Under the pieces are notes generated by a model that was not told the origin of the DNA, did no database searches, and saw nothing but the letters and a program-made list of their open reading frames with translations. Of a stretch of 54,454 nucleotides of DNA, positions 1-8,781 are shown one piece after another. The stretch covers positions 1 to 54,454 of the forward strand of contig NZ_JAJBQV010000016.1 of assembly GCF_020539865.1 (NCBI RefSeq), read 5' to 3'. The position numbers and the translations under genes are program-made. How positions within the stretch are numbered: position 1 is the stretch's first letter; each line of letters starts with the position of its first letter. This DNA comes from Megasphaera elsdenii. GTDB taxonomy: Bacteria; Bacillota; Negativicutes; Veillonellales; Megasphaeraceae.

Positions 1-68
1 GCTCAGATAACTGAGTCCATTTTTTTTAGATGAGGCTATTCTGTTACAGCCCCTTCTTCATATATCTT

Positions 69-98
69 GACGGGCTCGCTATGTGCGAGCCCCTACAG
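69..98. repeat. CACGT-type intergenic palindrome, copy 1
   Basis: Eight-base arms GGGCTCGC and GCGAGCCC flank a 5-base loop and are followed by CTACAG. Similar elements occur near 36975, 38165, 44401 and 52041. The copy lies downstream of the minus-strand gene ribF. It has no adjacent T-run, so it is not a standard intrinsic terminator. The rest of 1-112 shows no gene. Confidence 0.6.
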
Positions 99-112
99 TA
101 TACGACTACAAA

Positions 113-1039
113 CTATACATGAAAGAACTGGTGCGCTGCAGCTTCGTCTTTTTTCATCTGAGCGACTAGGTCGTCGACGGTGGAGAAGGTTTCTTCACCA
201 CGAAGGCGTTTGCGGAAGCGCAGGCTCACTTCTTTGCCATAGAGGTCAGCGTCCCAATCGAGGACGTGGGTCTCGATGCGGCGGTACTGGTTCTCGAAGG
301 TCGGGTTATCGCCGATATTGGTCATAGCCGGATGGCCCTTGCCATCCCACCACAGTTCGGTAATGTAGACGCCGTCTGGCGGGATGGCCATGTTGATAGG
401 GATGAGCATATTAGCCGTAGCAAAGCCAATAGTCCTCCCCCGCCGATCGCCGGGAACGATAGTGCCAGTCAGGGCAAAGGGACGGCCTAAGAGGTTCTCT
501 GCTGTTTCCATGTGGCCCATCTGGATGAGCCGGCGGATAACAGTGCTGCTGATAGGCGTCGTCCGGCCTGGCCGTTCCAGCAGGGTCAGCGCGACGACGG
601 GGATATCATACTGGCTCATAAAGAACTTCATGGTCTCCGTATTACCAGCCGCCTTGGCACCATAAGTGAAATTCGAACCGACGACGATAGCCGACGGATG
701 AATATAGGTCAACAGGTTCTGACAGAACTCTTCCGGCGATTCCTGCAAGAGGGCCTGGCTCATGGGCAACAGGACCAGGCCGTCAATGCCGACGGCTTCG
801 ATATATTCCGCTTTCTGGCCAATCGTAGCCAAGCGCAGCGGTTCTTTTTCCGGACACAATACGGACAGCGGATGGGCCATAAAGGTGACGACCATGGTTT
901 TCACACCGCAGGCAGCGGCCCGTTTGATGGCCGTCTTCATGACCATCTGGTGGCCCCGGTGGACGCCATCAAAGGTCCCAAGGGCCACGACGGCTCCCGT
1001 AAAGCCGGTTATTTCCTGAAAGGAGTGGAATATTTCCAT
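113..1039 (-). CDS. ribF: Bifunctional riboflavin kinase / FAD synthetase
   Basis: This 308-residue cytoplasmic enzyme would phosphorylate riboflavin to FMN and adenylate FMN to FAD. The N-terminal nucleotidyltransferase half shows GTFDGVHRGHQ near residue 21 and the ISSTVIRR signature near residue 165. The C-terminal flavokinase half shows GDRRGRTIGFATAN, TNIGDNPTF and an ETHVLD segment. The length is normal for the family. It is the last gene of the rimP-nusA-infB-truB operon, 11 bases after truB, and the start is supported by GAGGT about 8 bases upstream. Position next to truB is typical of Firmicutes. Confidence 0.97.
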   Translation of the reverse strand: MEIFHSFQEITGFTGAVVALGTFDGVHRGHQMVMKTAIKRAAACGVKTMVVTFMAHPLSVLCPEKEPLRLATIGQKAEYIEAVGIDGLVLLPMSQALLQESPEEFCQNLLTYIHPSAIVVGSNFTYGAKAAGNTETMKFFMSQYDIPVVALTLLERPGRTTPISSTVIRRLIQMGHMETAENLLGRPFALTGTIVPGDRRGRTIGFATANMLIPINMAIPPDGVYITELWWDGKGHPAMTNIGDNPTFENQYRRIETHVLDWDADLYGKEVSLRFRKRLRGEETFSTVDDLVAQMKKDEAAAHQFFHV

Positions 1040-1050
1040 CGTTAGTTACC

Positions 1051-1932
1051 TCACAATCCCTCTGCGAACATCTTATGAGGCCGCAGGATATGGTGTTCCC
1101 CGTCGTAGCGGGCAATGCCCATGAGCCGCTGATTCGGCCCATACACGCGGATGATGTCGCCATCGGCCAGGTGCGGCCCGGCAAAGGGCACGGGACGGCC
1201 CTGGAGCAGGAATGCACACTGCTTGGCGGAACCATTTGCCTTTTTGAGGTCCTGAATTGCCATATCAGCAGGCCGGACATAGGCCATAGGTTCCCGTTCC
1301 AGTTCTTCCAGCGTCGCTGCCTCATTGATGGTGAACAGTCCGGCCTGGGTCCGGACCAGGTAGGTCATGCAAGCGCAGGTCCCCAAAGCCTGGCCCAGAT
1401 CGCGGATGAGGGAACGCACGTAAGTCCCTTTGGAACAGGTTACAACAAAAGTGCCGCGCCGGCCGTCAAAGGACAGCAGACGCAGGTCGTGGATGGTCAC
1501 GTGGCGCACGGGCAGGGTGAAATCGACATCCTGCCGGGCCAGTTTATAAGCCTTGACGCCATTGACATTAATCGCAGAATATTTGGACGGTGCCTGTTCG
1601 ATGTCGCCTGTAAAAGACGCCAAGACACGGCGCACGTCATCAGCCGACAAATCCGGTACGGCCGCCGTCTCGACGACGGTCCCCGTACTGTCTTCCGTAT
1701 CCGTCGCCAATCCCAGGGCGAATTCGGCATGGTACGATTTGATATCGCTGTCACCGTATTCAATGAGGCGCGTCGCCTGACCAGCATAGACGGGCAGGAC
1801 ACCCGCCGCCAAGGGGTCCAGGGTACCGGCATGGCCCATCTTCTTCATACCGTAAATACGGCGCAAGCAGCCGATGACGTCATGACTGGACATGCCCGTC
1901 GGTTTCAGTACATTGATGATTCCGTGTATCAT
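1051..1932 (-). CDS. truB: tRNA pseudouridine(55) synthase
   Basis: TruB makes pseudouridine 55 in the T-loop of most tRNAs. The 293-residue protein opens with a KPTGMSSHDVI segment and carries HAGTLDPLAAGVLPV near residue 35, which contains the catalytic aspartate. A C-terminal PUA-like portion follows (around residues 225-290). Its ATG overlaps the TGA stop of nrnA (ATGA at 1932-1929), so translational coupling is likely. It lies upstream of ribF in the translation operon. Confidence 0.97.
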   Translation of the reverse strand: MIHGIINVLKPTGMSSHDVIGCLRRIYGMKKMGHAGTLDPLAAGVLPVYAGQATRLIEYGDSDIKSYHAEFALGLATDTEDSTGTVVETAAVPDLSADDVRRVLASFTGDIEQAPSKYSAINVNGVKAYKLARQDVDFTLPVRHVTIHDLRLLSFDGRRGTFVVTCSKGTYVRSLIRDLGQALGTCACMTYLVRTQAGLFTINEAATLEELEREPMAYVRPADMAIQDLKKANGSAKQCAFLLQGRPVPFAGPHLADGDIIRVYGPNQRLMGIARYDGEHHILRPHKMFAEGL

Positions 1933-2873
1933 AAGCGCTTTTCGATTTCCTTTACGATAAGTTTCTTCGCTTCATCCAAAGGCTTATCCAAGGTACATCC
2001 AGCAGCGCGGACGTGACCGCCACCACCGAAGACAGCGGCTACGGCATTGACGTCCATGCCTTTTGAACGCAGGCTGACCCGCGTTTCTTTATTGCTGACG
2101 TATTTGACGGTAAAAGCCACATCGGCTCCTTTGACGTTGCGGGCGTAATCCATGTACATCCCCGTGTGTTCGCCAGTAATCTTTAAGACTTCCGGCGTAT
2201 AGGACAGGCAGGAAATACGGCCGTCCGCAAAGAGTTCCAAGTGGTCCAATACGTGGGACAGGGCCTTCAATTTGTTCAGGGACCGGGCGTCGAGGTGTTC
2301 CGAAATGAAATCAGGCCGGGCACCGTGGTCAACGAGGAGAGCTGCCATGCGCAGCGTATGACCTGTCGTATTGTTGAACTTGAAGAAGCCGCAATCCGTG
2401 GCGATAGCCGTATAGAGGGCATCGGCCATAGCCGTGTTCCAGCCCCGCTGCCACAGGTCGAAGAGATAGGTCAGGATCTCGCCTGTCGCCGCGCAGTCAG
2501 GCCGGACATATTCCCACTGGGCGAAATGCTCATTGGAAATATGGTGATCGATATTGAGAACCTTGCCGCGAACCAACTTGGCAGCCTGGCCAATGCGGCC
2601 AAGGCCCGTCGCATCGAGGACGACAGTCAGCCAGGAAGCATCCGTTTCGACTTGGTCCGGCTTATTGATGTACTGCAGACCGTCGAGGAAATCATATCGG
2701 TCGTCGATATCGTCGTCGATGACCATGACGGCTTTCTTCCCCTGCAGCTGCAGCCAGTGCCATAAGGCCAAAAGGCTGCCGATGGCGTCACCATCGGGAC
2801 TGACATGGGCTGTCAGCAAGATCTTATCGTAATGGCGCAGTAAGGTATAGATTTCCTGAGCCGAACAATTCAT
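1929..2873 (-). CDS. nrnA: DHH-family phosphoesterase, NrnA-type nanoRNase / pAp phosphatase
   Basis: The 314-residue protein belongs to the DHH/DHHA1 family that degrades 2-5 nt RNAs and often hydrolyses pAp or cyclic-dinucleotide products such as pApA. Visible motifs are SPDGDAIGS near residue 24, the DHH triad in LNIDHHISN near residue 110, and the DHHA1 glycine-rich GGGGHVRAAG near residue 285. It is 5 bases downstream of rbfA and overlaps truB. This position is common in Firmicutes. Substrate is inferred from the family. disA, a source of c-di-AMP, is not in this window. Confidence 0.9.
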   Translation of the reverse strand: MNCSAQEIYTLLRHYDKILLTAHVSPDGDAIGSLLALWHWLQLQGKKAVMVIDDDIDDRYDFLDGLQYINKPDQVETDASWLTVVLDATGLGRIGQAAKLVRGKVLNIDHHISNEHFAQWEYVRPDCAATGEILTYLFDLWQRGWNTAMADALYTAIATDCGFFKFNNTTGHTLRMAALLVDHGARPDFISEHLDARSLNKLKALSHVLDHLELFADGRISCLSYTPEVLKITGEHTGMYMDYARNVKGADVAFTVKYVSNKETRVSLRSKGMDVNAVAAVFGGGGHVRAAGCTLDKPLDEAKKLIVKEIEKRL

Positions 2874-2878
2874 GGATA

Positions 2879-3226
2879 TCAGTCCTTCTTTTCAATGTCG
2901 CGAAGAATTTTATCGATTTTCATCCCGTAATCGAGGGATGTGTCTTCTTTAAACATAATGGACGGCGAATAGCGGATGCCCAGGCGCTTTCCGACTTCCG
3001 TACGGATATAGCCAGTCGCGCTCTTCAGGGCTTTCAGCGTTTCCTGTTTGGCTTCGTCGCTGCCGAAAAGGCTGACGTAGACCGTCGCATCGCGCAGGTC
3101 GCCAGTGATACGGGCATCGGTGACGGTGACGAAACCGATGCGCGGATCCTTCAGTTCATTCAGGAGCATCTTCGATACTTCCTGTTTGATAAATTCCTGT
3201 ATCTTGCGTACTCGTAATTCTCCCAT
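2879..3226 (-). CDS. rbfA: 30S ribosome-binding factor A
   Basis: RbfA is a small KH-fold factor needed for late 30S assembly and 16S rRNA 5'-end maturation. The 115-residue protein starts MGELRVRKIQEFIKQEVSK and contains LKDPRIGFVTVTDARITGDL and AKVYVSLFG-like (here ATVYVSLFG) segments typical of the family. The length is as expected. It sits between infB and nrnA in the translation operon, 15 bases after infB. Confidence 0.96.
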   Translation of the reverse strand: MGELRVRKIQEFIKQEVSKMLLNELKDPRIGFVTVTDARITGDLRDATVYVSLFGSDEAKQETLKALKSATGYIRTEVGKRLGIRYSPSIMFKEDTSLDYGMKIDKILRDIEKKD

Positions 3227-3241
3227 AGTACGTACCTCCCT

Positions 3242-5668
3242 TTATTCGGGTTCGACTTCGACCATTTCGTAGGCTTCGATTTCGTCGCCTTCCTTGATGT
3301 CGCGATATTTTTCCAGGGTAATGCCACATTCGTAGCCAGCCGGAACTTCTTTGACATCATCTTTGAAACGGCGCAGGCCATCGATTTCGCCTTCGTGGAC
3401 GACGATGCCGTTGCGGATGAGGCGAATCTTGGACGAGCTGGTGATCTTACCTTCCTTGACATAGGAGCCGCCAACGATGACTTTCGGCGTCGTAATGACT
3501 TTACGGACTTCGGCACGGCCGACGATTTTTTCTTCGTATTTCTTTTCCAGCATCCCTTTGATAGCCGCTTCGACGTCGTTGATGGCATCGTAAATGACGC
3601 GGTACATACGCATGTCGACTTTTTCATGTTCTGCCATCTTACGGGCTGCCGCATCGGGGCGGACGTTGAAGCCGATAATCAAAGCGTTCGATGCCGAAGC
3701 CAACATGATATCCGATTCATTGATGGCGCCAACACCGGAGTGGACGATGGAAATACGGACTTCGTCGCTCTTAATGCCCATGAGGGACTGGCTCAAGGCT
3801 TCGACGGAACCCTGGACGTCGCCTTTGATGATGAGAGGCAGTTCCTTCAGTTCACCTTGCTGGATCTGGTTGAACAGGTCATCCAAGGTAACTTTGGCAT
3901 TGACGTGGAGCTCGGACGAACGTTTCTTTTCCAAGCGTTTTTCGGCAACAGAACGAGCCGTCTTTTCGTCGGTGACGTTGAGGATGTCGCCAGCTTCCGG
4001 CACGTCATTGAGGCCGAGGATTTCGACCGGAATAGACGGTTCGGCTTTCTTGACGCGTTCGCCGCGTTCGTTGTTCATGGCGCGGACCTTACCAAAGCAG
4101 GTGCCGACGATGATTGTATCGCCGACGCGGAGAGTCCCTTTCTGGATGAGGACGGAAGCGACAGGACCGCGGCCTTTATCCAGCTTGGCTTCGATAACAA
4201 CGCCCTGGGCCGGACGGTTCGGGTTGGCCTTGAGGTCTTGCACTTCAGCCAGGACGAGGATGTTTTCCAAGAGGTCATCGAGGCCGATCTTCTTGTGTGC
4301 CGAAACGGGGACCATGATGGTGTCGCCGCCCCAATCTTCACTGATGAGGCCGTATTCTGTCAGCTGCTGCATGACGTGTTCCGGATTAGCGCTTTCCTTA
4401 TCGATTTTGTTGATAGCGACGATGATGGGGACGCCAGCCGATTTGGCATGGTTAATAGATTCGATGGTCTGCGGCATGACACCGTCGTCAGCTGCGACGA
4501 CGAGGACAGCAATATCTGTGACCTGGGCACCGCGGGCACGCATGGCCGTGAAAGCTTCGTGACCCGGTGTATCCATGAAGGTGATCTTCTTGCCCTGATA
4601 GCGGACCTGATAAGCCCCGATATGCTGCGTAATGCCGCCGGCTTCGTGGCTGGTGACATTGGTCTGGCGGATAGCGTCGAGGAGGCTCGTCTTGCCGTGG
4701 TCGACGTGGCCCATGATGGTGACGACAGGCGGACGAGTCTTGAGGGTTTCCGGCGGATCAATGATTTCTTCGATTTCCGTCGGATCTTCCGGCGGTGCTT
4801 CTTTCGTGACAGTGACGCCGAATTCATCGGCAATAAGGGACGCCGTCTCAAAATCCAGTTCCTGGTTGATTGTCGCCATGATGCCGCCCATGAGAAGCTT
4901 CTTCATGACTTCGCCTACATCACGGCCCAAGCGTTCTGCAAAGTCCTTGACGATGATCGTTTCCGGCAGTTCAACGGACGTCGGATAATTCTTCTTCTTT
5001 GGAGCTTCCTGTGCTACCGGTGCCTGACGCTTCTGGTTGCGCTTGTTTTTGTTGTGCTTGCCCTTGTTCAGGACGTTGGACAACAGCGTATGGGGACGGT
5101 TACCACCGTTATTCTTGTTATTGCGGTTGTTCTGGCCGCCGCGCTTGTTCTTGTTGCTGTTACTGCCGCGGTTGTTGCTGTCATTACCGCCCTGGGAATG
5201 ACCAAAATATTTGGTGCGCTTGTTGTCGCCCTGCTGGCCCTGGCTGCTCTGGCCACCATGATTGCCGCCCTTATGGTTCTGCTGCGGACGGCTGCCCTGG
5301 TTCTGGCCCTGAGCAGCTTTAGCGCCGCGGTTCGGCTGGTTCTGCCCATTGCCCTGATTCTGGCGTTTCTTATCATGATTCTGGTTATTCTGTTTCGGCG
5401 TATTGCCTTGTTTTTTGTTTTTGTTCTGTCGGCTCGTTTCGTTCACTTTTCGGCTAGTTCCTTCCCCTGTCTGTTTATTTTCCTGTTTATGTCCACGCTG
5501 TGCTTCCCCTTGGGCACCTTTTTTAAAGGATGCGTCGAGGATGGACTTCATATTGGCGTCAATACCGGTGAAATTACCGGCTTTGATGTGATGATCTTCC
5601 AGCGTCTTGATTACTGTCTTTGCGGGAACGCCGTATTCTTTTGCGGCTTCATATACTCGTTTCGTCAT
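3242..5668 (-). CDS. infB: Translation initiation factor IF-2
   Basis: IF-2 is the GTPase that brings initiator tRNA to the 30S subunit and promotes subunit joining. The 808-residue protein has an IF2_N module at about 1-50, a very low-complexity Asn/Gln/Gly/Lys-rich linker at about 55-205, a second IF2_N-like module near 235-290, then the G domain. G-domain motifs are GHVDHGKT near residue 320, DTPGHEAF and NKID. Beta-barrel and C-terminal domains follow. The start has GGGGG about 8 bases upstream. The linker is more Asn/Gln-rich than the usual Ala/Glu/Pro type and produces long antisense open frames that are not genes. Confidence 0.98.
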   Translation of the reverse strand: MTKRVYEAAKEYGVPAKTVIKTLEDHHIKAGNFTGIDANMKSILDASFKKGAQGEAQRGHKQENKQTGEGTSRKVNETSRQNKNKKQGNTPKQNNQNHDKKRQNQGNGQNQPNRGAKAAQGQNQGSRPQQNHKGGNHGGQSSQGQQGDNKRTKYFGHSQGGNDSNNRGSNSNKNKRGGQNNRNNKNNGGNRPHTLLSNVLNKGKHNKNKRNQKRQAPVAQEAPKKKNYPTSVELPETIIVKDFAERLGRDVGEVMKKLLMGGIMATINQELDFETASLIADEFGVTVTKEAPPEDPTEIEEIIDPPETLKTRPPVVTIMGHVDHGKTSLLDAIRQTNVTSHEAGGITQHIGAYQVRYQGKKITFMDTPGHEAFTAMRARGAQVTDIAVLVVAADDGVMPQTIESINHAKSAGVPIIVAINKIDKESANPEHVMQQLTEYGLISEDWGGDTIMVPVSAHKKIGLDDLLENILVLAEVQDLKANPNRPAQGVVIEAKLDKGRGPVASVLIQKGTLRVGDTIIVGTCFGKVRAMNNERGERVKKAEPSIPVEILGLNDVPEAGDILNVTDEKTARSVAEKRLEKKRSSELHVNAKVTLDDLFNQIQQGELKELPLIIKGDVQGSVEALSQSLMGIKSDEVRISIVHSGVGAINESDIMLASASNALIIGFNVRPDAAARKMAEHEKVDMRMYRVIYDAINDVEAAIKGMLEKKYEEKIVGRAEVRKVITTPKVIVGGSYVKEGKITSSSKIRLIRNGIVVHEGEIDGLRRFKDDVKEVPAGYECGITLEKYRDIKEGDEIEAYEMVEVEPE

Positions 5669-5682
5669 CTAGTTACCCCCTT

Positions 5683-5988
5683 CTATTCATCACGCTTCAC
5701 TTTCTCTATGGCCCCGGCGAAGCCTTTGTCATCAACGAGGATGATGACGCTCTGGGCTTTGCCGACGGCACTGCCTAATTCATCTTTCGTATATATATCA
5801 ACGACGGTGATCCCTTTCCGCTCCGCCAGACGGCGATACTTCTCGACGTTATCGCTGCCGCCATCGGAGGCTAGGAATAAGAGCGGGACGCGCCGGCGCT
5901 TCAATGTTTTCTGTGCGGCTCCATCACCGCAGACTGTCTTGCCAGCCCGGCAGGCAAGGCCGAGGAGATTCAGGACCTTGTCACTCAC
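5683..5988 (-). CDS. ylxQ: L7Ae/L30e-family RNA-binding protein (YlxQ type)
   Basis: A 101-residue single-domain L7Ae-fold protein, presumed to bind kink-turn RNA on or near the ribosome. It has LLGLACRAGKTVCGDG near the N terminus, as in the YlxQ group, and a C-terminal SVIILVDDKGFAGAI strand-helix. The GTG start overlaps the TGA stop of rnpM (GTGA at 5988-5985), with AAGGA upstream. It lies between rnpM and infB, the standard place for this gene. Its function in bacteria is poorly defined. Confidence 0.88.
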   Translation of the reverse strand: MSDKVLNLLGLACRAGKTVCGDGAAQKTLKRRRVPLLFLASDGGSDNVEKYRRLAERKGITVVDIYTKDELGSAVGKAQSVIILVDDKGFAGAIEKVKRDE

Positions 5989-6245
5989 AGCAGTTCCTTT
6001 CGCAACTGTTCATAAATTTCGCTGGACACTTTGGTCTTCAAGGACCGTTCCAGGCGATGTTCCTTATACGCTTTTTCCAGGCACTGGCTGTTCGGGCAGA
6101 GATAGACGCCGCGTCCTGACTTCTTGCCGGTCTTGTCGATTTCGACAGCGCCTTCCGGTGTGCGGACGACGCGGATCATTTCCTTTTTGCTCTTCTGTTC
6201 CTGACAGCCGGCACAGACGCGCATCGGAGTCTTTCGGGTCTTCAT
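5985..6245 (-). CDS. rnpM: YlxR-family protein (RNase P modulator RnpM)
   Basis: The 86-residue basic protein belongs to the YlxR family, described in Firmicutes as an RNA-binding modulator of RNase P. It carries the N-terminal RVCAGCQEQKSK motif and the GRGVYLCPNSQC segment typical of the family. It starts 3 bases after nusA with GGAGA upstream of the ATG. The neighbourhood nusA-ylxR-ylxQ-infB is strongly conserved and supports the assignment. The RnpM role comes from the family, not from anything specific in this sequence. Confidence 0.9.
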   Translation of the reverse strand: MKTRKTPMRVCAGCQEQKSKKEMIRVVRTPEGAVEIDKTGKKSGRGVYLCPNSQCLEKAYKEHRLERSLKTKVSSEIYEQLRKELL

Positions 6246-6248
6246 GGC

Positions 6249-7400
6249 TTATTCTCCTTCCGTCTGGGCTGCATCTTCATCCGCTGCCGACATGGCCAGG
6301 TCGTTGAGGATATCGATATCATCGGCCGGTTCACTGTCGTCCTGGGCTTCGGACTGAGCAGCCTGTTCGGCAGCCTGGCTTTCGCTCTTGATGTCGATCT
6401 TCCAGTTGGTCAGTTTAGCCGCCAAGCGGGCGTTCTGACCGGCCTTGCCGATGGCCAGGGAGAGCTGGTAATCCGGTACAACAACCCTCGACGATTTTTC
6501 GTCTTCATCGATTGTGACCGAGATGACCTGCGCCGGACTGAGGGCGTTGGCAATGTAGACCGCCGGGTCTTCGTCCCATTTGACGATGTCGATCTTTTCG
6601 TTCTGCAATTCCGAGACGATGTTCTGGACGCGCGAACCTTTCGGGCCGACGCAGGCACCGACGGAATCGACATTGGCATCGCGGGAATAAACGGCAATCT
6701 TGGAACGGCGGCCCGGTTCACGGGCAACGGATTTCAGTTCGACGACCCCTTCGTAGATTTCCGGTACTTCCAGTTCAAAGAGGCGCTTCAACAGGCCCGG
6801 ATGGGTCCGGGATACGAGGATCTGGGCGCCTTTCGTCGTCTTGCGGACTTCGACAACATAGCACTTGATGCGCTGGCCGACGCTGTACGTTTCCGACGGA
6901 ATCTGTTCCGACGCCGGCAAGATGGCTTCGGCCTTGCCCAGGTCGACGTAGACATTGCGGTTCTCGATGCGCTGGATAATACCGGTGATGATATCGTCTG
7001 TACGATCCGAAAATTCATCATAGACGATGTTCCGTTCGGCTTCGCGCAAGCGCTGGATCATGACCTGTTTGGCAGCCTGGGCGGCGATGCGGCCGAAATT
7101 ATCCGGCGTAACATCGACGTTGACGACGTCACCGACTTCATAATTGGCGTCAATGAGGCGGGCCTTATCGAGAGAGATTTCCGTATGCGGATCTTCAACT
7201 TCATCGACGACGGTCTTGGCAGCCTTGATGGCATAGTCACCAGTTGAGCGGTTCAGTTCGACTTCGGCCGTCGGATTGGCATCAGGTTCCTTCTTGTAAG
7301 CCGTAATCAGGACGGCTTCTAAGGAGTCACAGATGACATCAGGAGATACGCCTTTCTCTTGGGATAAGTAAGCAATAGCATTGAGCAATTCTTTATTCAC
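6249..7400 (-). CDS. nusA: Transcription termination/antitermination factor NusA
   Basis: NusA binds RNA polymerase and modulates pausing, termination and antitermination. Domains in order are an N-terminal RNAP-binding region (about 1-125), S1 (about 130-200, with VYVDLGKAEAILP), and tandem KH domains (about 225-345, with VGACVGPKGSRVQ and LAIGKAGQNARLAA). A short acidic tail ends the protein. An in-frame GTG at 7415 exists, but GGAGG at 7413-7409 lies 8 bases before the GTG at 7400, giving the usual MNKELLNAI start and 383 residues. It follows rimP directly. Confidence 0.96.
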   Translation of the reverse strand: MNKELLNAIAYLSQEKGVSPDVICDSLEAVLITAYKKEPDANPTAEVELNRSTGDYAIKAAKTVVDEVEDPHTEISLDKARLIDANYEVGDVVNVDVTPDNFGRIAAQAAKQVMIQRLREAERNIVYDEFSDRTDDIITGIIQRIENRNVYVDLGKAEAILPASEQIPSETYSVGQRIKCYVVEVRKTTKGAQILVSRTHPGLLKRLFELEVPEIYEGVVELKSVAREPGRRSKIAVYSRDANVDSVGACVGPKGSRVQNIVSELQNEKIDIVKWDEDPAVYIANALSPAQVISVTIDEDEKSSRVVVPDYQLSLAIGKAGQNARLAAKLTNWKIDIKSESQAAEQAAQSEAQDDSEPADDIDILNDLAMSAADEDAAQTEGE

Positions 7401-7414
7401 GTTAATAACCTCCA

Positions 7415-7876
7415 CTAAAAATCAATATGCAAACGGACTTGCGATATTTCTTTCATGTCTATCTTATCTTCACGACCATCGACCTGAACGATGAGCTGCC
7501 CGTCATCGGTCTTTTCGACGAGATCTGCTGTCATGTCCTTGACGCCGTCGCGTGCCTTAAAGAAATGGATATCGACAGACCGGCCGGCGTAGCGGACGAA
7601 GTCCTTGTCCTTCTTGAGGATGCGGTCCAGTCCCGGCGACGATACTTCCAGGAGATAGTTGTCGCTGATCGGGTCCTTTTCGTCGAGGACCTTGCTCAGC
7701 TTCTCGCTGACGGCCTGGCAGTCTTCCAGATCGACACCGCCTTCTTTGTCAATGAATACGCGCAAGTACCAGTTCCGTTCGCGCACGTATTCGACGTCGA
7801 CCAATTCTAAATCAGTCCCTTCAATAATCTGTTCTACTTCTTTAGCAATCAAATCTTCAATGTGTTCACGTCTCAT
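7415..7876 (-). CDS. rimP: Ribosome maturation factor RimP
   Basis: RimP helps assemble the 30S subunit. The protein has the two-domain layout: LELVDVEYVRERNWYLRVFID in the N-terminal domain is typical, followed by a ISDNYLLEVSSPGLDR segment at the domain junction and an Sm-like C-terminal domain. The ATG at 7876 has GGTGA about 6 bases upstream and gives 153 residues. A GTG at 7885 would add three residues. It is the first gene of the nusA-infB operon, as in most Firmicutes. Confidence 0.95.
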   Translation of the reverse strand: MRREHIEDLIAKEVEQIIEGTDLELVDVEYVRERNWYLRVFIDKEGGVDLEDCQAVSEKLSKVLDEKDPISDNYLLEVSSPGLDRILKKDKDFVRYAGRSVDIHFFKARDGVKDMTADLVEKTDDGQLIVQVDGREDKIDMKEISQVRLHIDF

Positions 7877-7920
7877 CGTATTCACCAGCTTATCTTCAAA
7901 ATTTCCTACAGGTAAAAGTT

Positions 7921-7944
7921 AAGAGTGGGCTTTCACCCACTCTT
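7921..7944 (-). promoter_or_regulatory. rimP leader hairpin
   Basis: Nine-base arms AAGAGTGGG and CCCACTCTT enclose a 6-base loop. Because the rimP promoter lies upstream at 7971-7999, the hairpin falls inside the 5' leader of the operon mRNA. The run after it on the minus strand is only TTAACTTTTA, so it is weak as an intrinsic terminator. It may both end the upstream gene and act on the rimP leader. Confidence 0.6.
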
Positions 7945-7970
7945 CGCATCTAAACATCTAAATTACTTTT

Positions 7971-7999
7971 AGTATACCACTGTCTGCTCATTCTGACAA
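7971..7999 (-). promoter_or_regulatory. Sigma-A type promoter of the rimP-nusA-infB operon
   Basis: On the minus strand TTGTCA (7999-7994) is followed after 17 bases by TATACT (7976-7971). The -35 box lies within the last codons of the upstream gene. The predicted transcription start is near 7964, about 90 bases before rimP. Confidence 0.7.
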
Positions 8000-8683
8000 C
8001 GATTTATCCCGGTCAGCAGCAATTTCGTCGAGGACGGGCAAGAGGCGTTTCCGCAAAGCTTTCTCCAGCTCTTTCAGGGCCGACGTATCGAAGTCGTGGA
8101 CCAGGTTCGGGAAGTTCTGTACCCGCCGTTCAGCAAAGAAATCGTCGCGAAGGACGTTGTACATCAAGGACAGGCCGCTGCGCGTCGCCGCGTCGTAATA
8201 AGCCAGGATCATATAGGAACCGTTGATGATGCGCACGGCATCATTGGGCTTGACCAGGCGCCGGAAGCCTTGATAGCTGTCGGGCAGGAAATCATCCCAT
8301 GCGACGTCAGGGACGCCCTTGTTCTTGAGGATGACGCTGAAGTTACGGCTCCGTTCGACGTAATCATCGTAAATGATACGGACCAGGCGCTCTTCGACCA
8401 TGGACCGGAAGCGGTCGAGAGAATCGGTGATGAATTCGATGAGGGCAAATTCCAGCATGCCAATATCTGTCCGGATGGAAAATTCTTCCGATTCGGGATT
8501 GAAGATGGCCCGCACGGTCCAGCCGTTGGCGTGATTCTCGTAAGTGAACAAGCGGTACTCGACGGGCTTGCCGTCTTTCTCAATCATGCGATATTCTTCC
8601 AATAACTGAAAATCTCCCACTGAAAGTGGGAGAACCGTCGTGATATTCCATTGTTTGAGTGTTTCAATCAATGTAGCATCCAT
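7988..8683 (-). CDS. Uncharacterised protein downstream of tRNA-Leu
   Basis: I do not recognise this family. With the ATG at 8683 it has 231 residues. It is soluble-looking and acidic, without a signal peptide or membrane segment. A coherent segment runs from LLEEYRMIEKDGKP to the C-terminal LEKALRKRLLPVLDEIAADR. The open frame extends upstream through the tRNA, but that part is tRNA read as codons and is excluded. No Shine-Dalgarno precedes 8683. An alternative ATG at 8587, preceded by GGAAG about 8 bases upstream, gives 199 residues and starts after the hairpin at 8613-8633. It is last in the coaE-transglycosylase-tRNA run. Confidence 0.7.
   Translation of the reverse strand: MDATLIETLKQWNITTVLPLSVGDFQLLEEYRMIEKDGKPVEYRLFTYENHANGWTVRAIFNPESEEFSIRTDIGMLEFALIEFITDSLDRFRSMVEERLVRIIYDDYVERSRNFSVILKNKGVPDVAWDDFLPDSYQGFRRLVKPNDAVRIINGSYMILAYYDAATRSGLSLMYNVLRDDFFAERRVQNFPNLVHDFDTSALKELEKALRKRLLPVLDEIAADRDKSLSE
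8613..8633 (-). terminator. Perfect hairpin inside the 5' end of the uncharacterised gene
   Basis: Nine-base arms TCTCCCACT and AGTGGGAGA flank a 3-base loop. On the minus strand the hairpin is followed by TTTTCAGTT. It lies about 60 bases after the 3' end of tRNA-Leu, so it could terminate the tRNA transcript or reduce read-through into the following gene. It may also be plain coding sequence. Confidence 0.4.
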
Positions 8684-8691
8684 AGTAAAAA

Positions 8692-8776
8692 TGGTGCGGT
8701 TGGCGGGAGTTGAACCCGCACGATCAAAGATCACTGCCGCCTGAAGACAGCGCGTCTGCCATTCCGCCACAACCGC
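8692..8776 (-). tRNA. tRNA-Leu (anticodon CAG)
   Basis: An 85-base tRNA can be folded by eye. The acceptor arms are GCGGTTG (8776-8770) and CAACCGC (8702-8696), followed by discriminator A and an encoded CCA. The anticodon stem is CTGTC/GGCAG with loop TTCAGGC, giving anticodon CAG. There is a long variable arm (GATC-TTT-GATC), as expected for leucine, and a T-arm GCGGG-TTCAACT-CCCGC. It begins 5 bases after the stop of the lytic transglycosylase gene, suggesting co-transcription and processing. Confidence 0.95.
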
Positions 8777-8781
8777 ATAAC

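Noticed and set aside
69..98. CACGT-loop palindromes as ordinary intrinsic terminators
   Set aside because: They lack a T-run next to the stem, and several sit close to separate, proper terminators.
3395..6307. Very long open frame on the plus strand opposite infB, ylxQ and ylxR
   Set aside because: It is antisense to well-conserved genes, arises from the GC-rich codon pattern and the low-complexity infB linker, and its translation is a hydrophobic low-complexity string without a recognisable domain.
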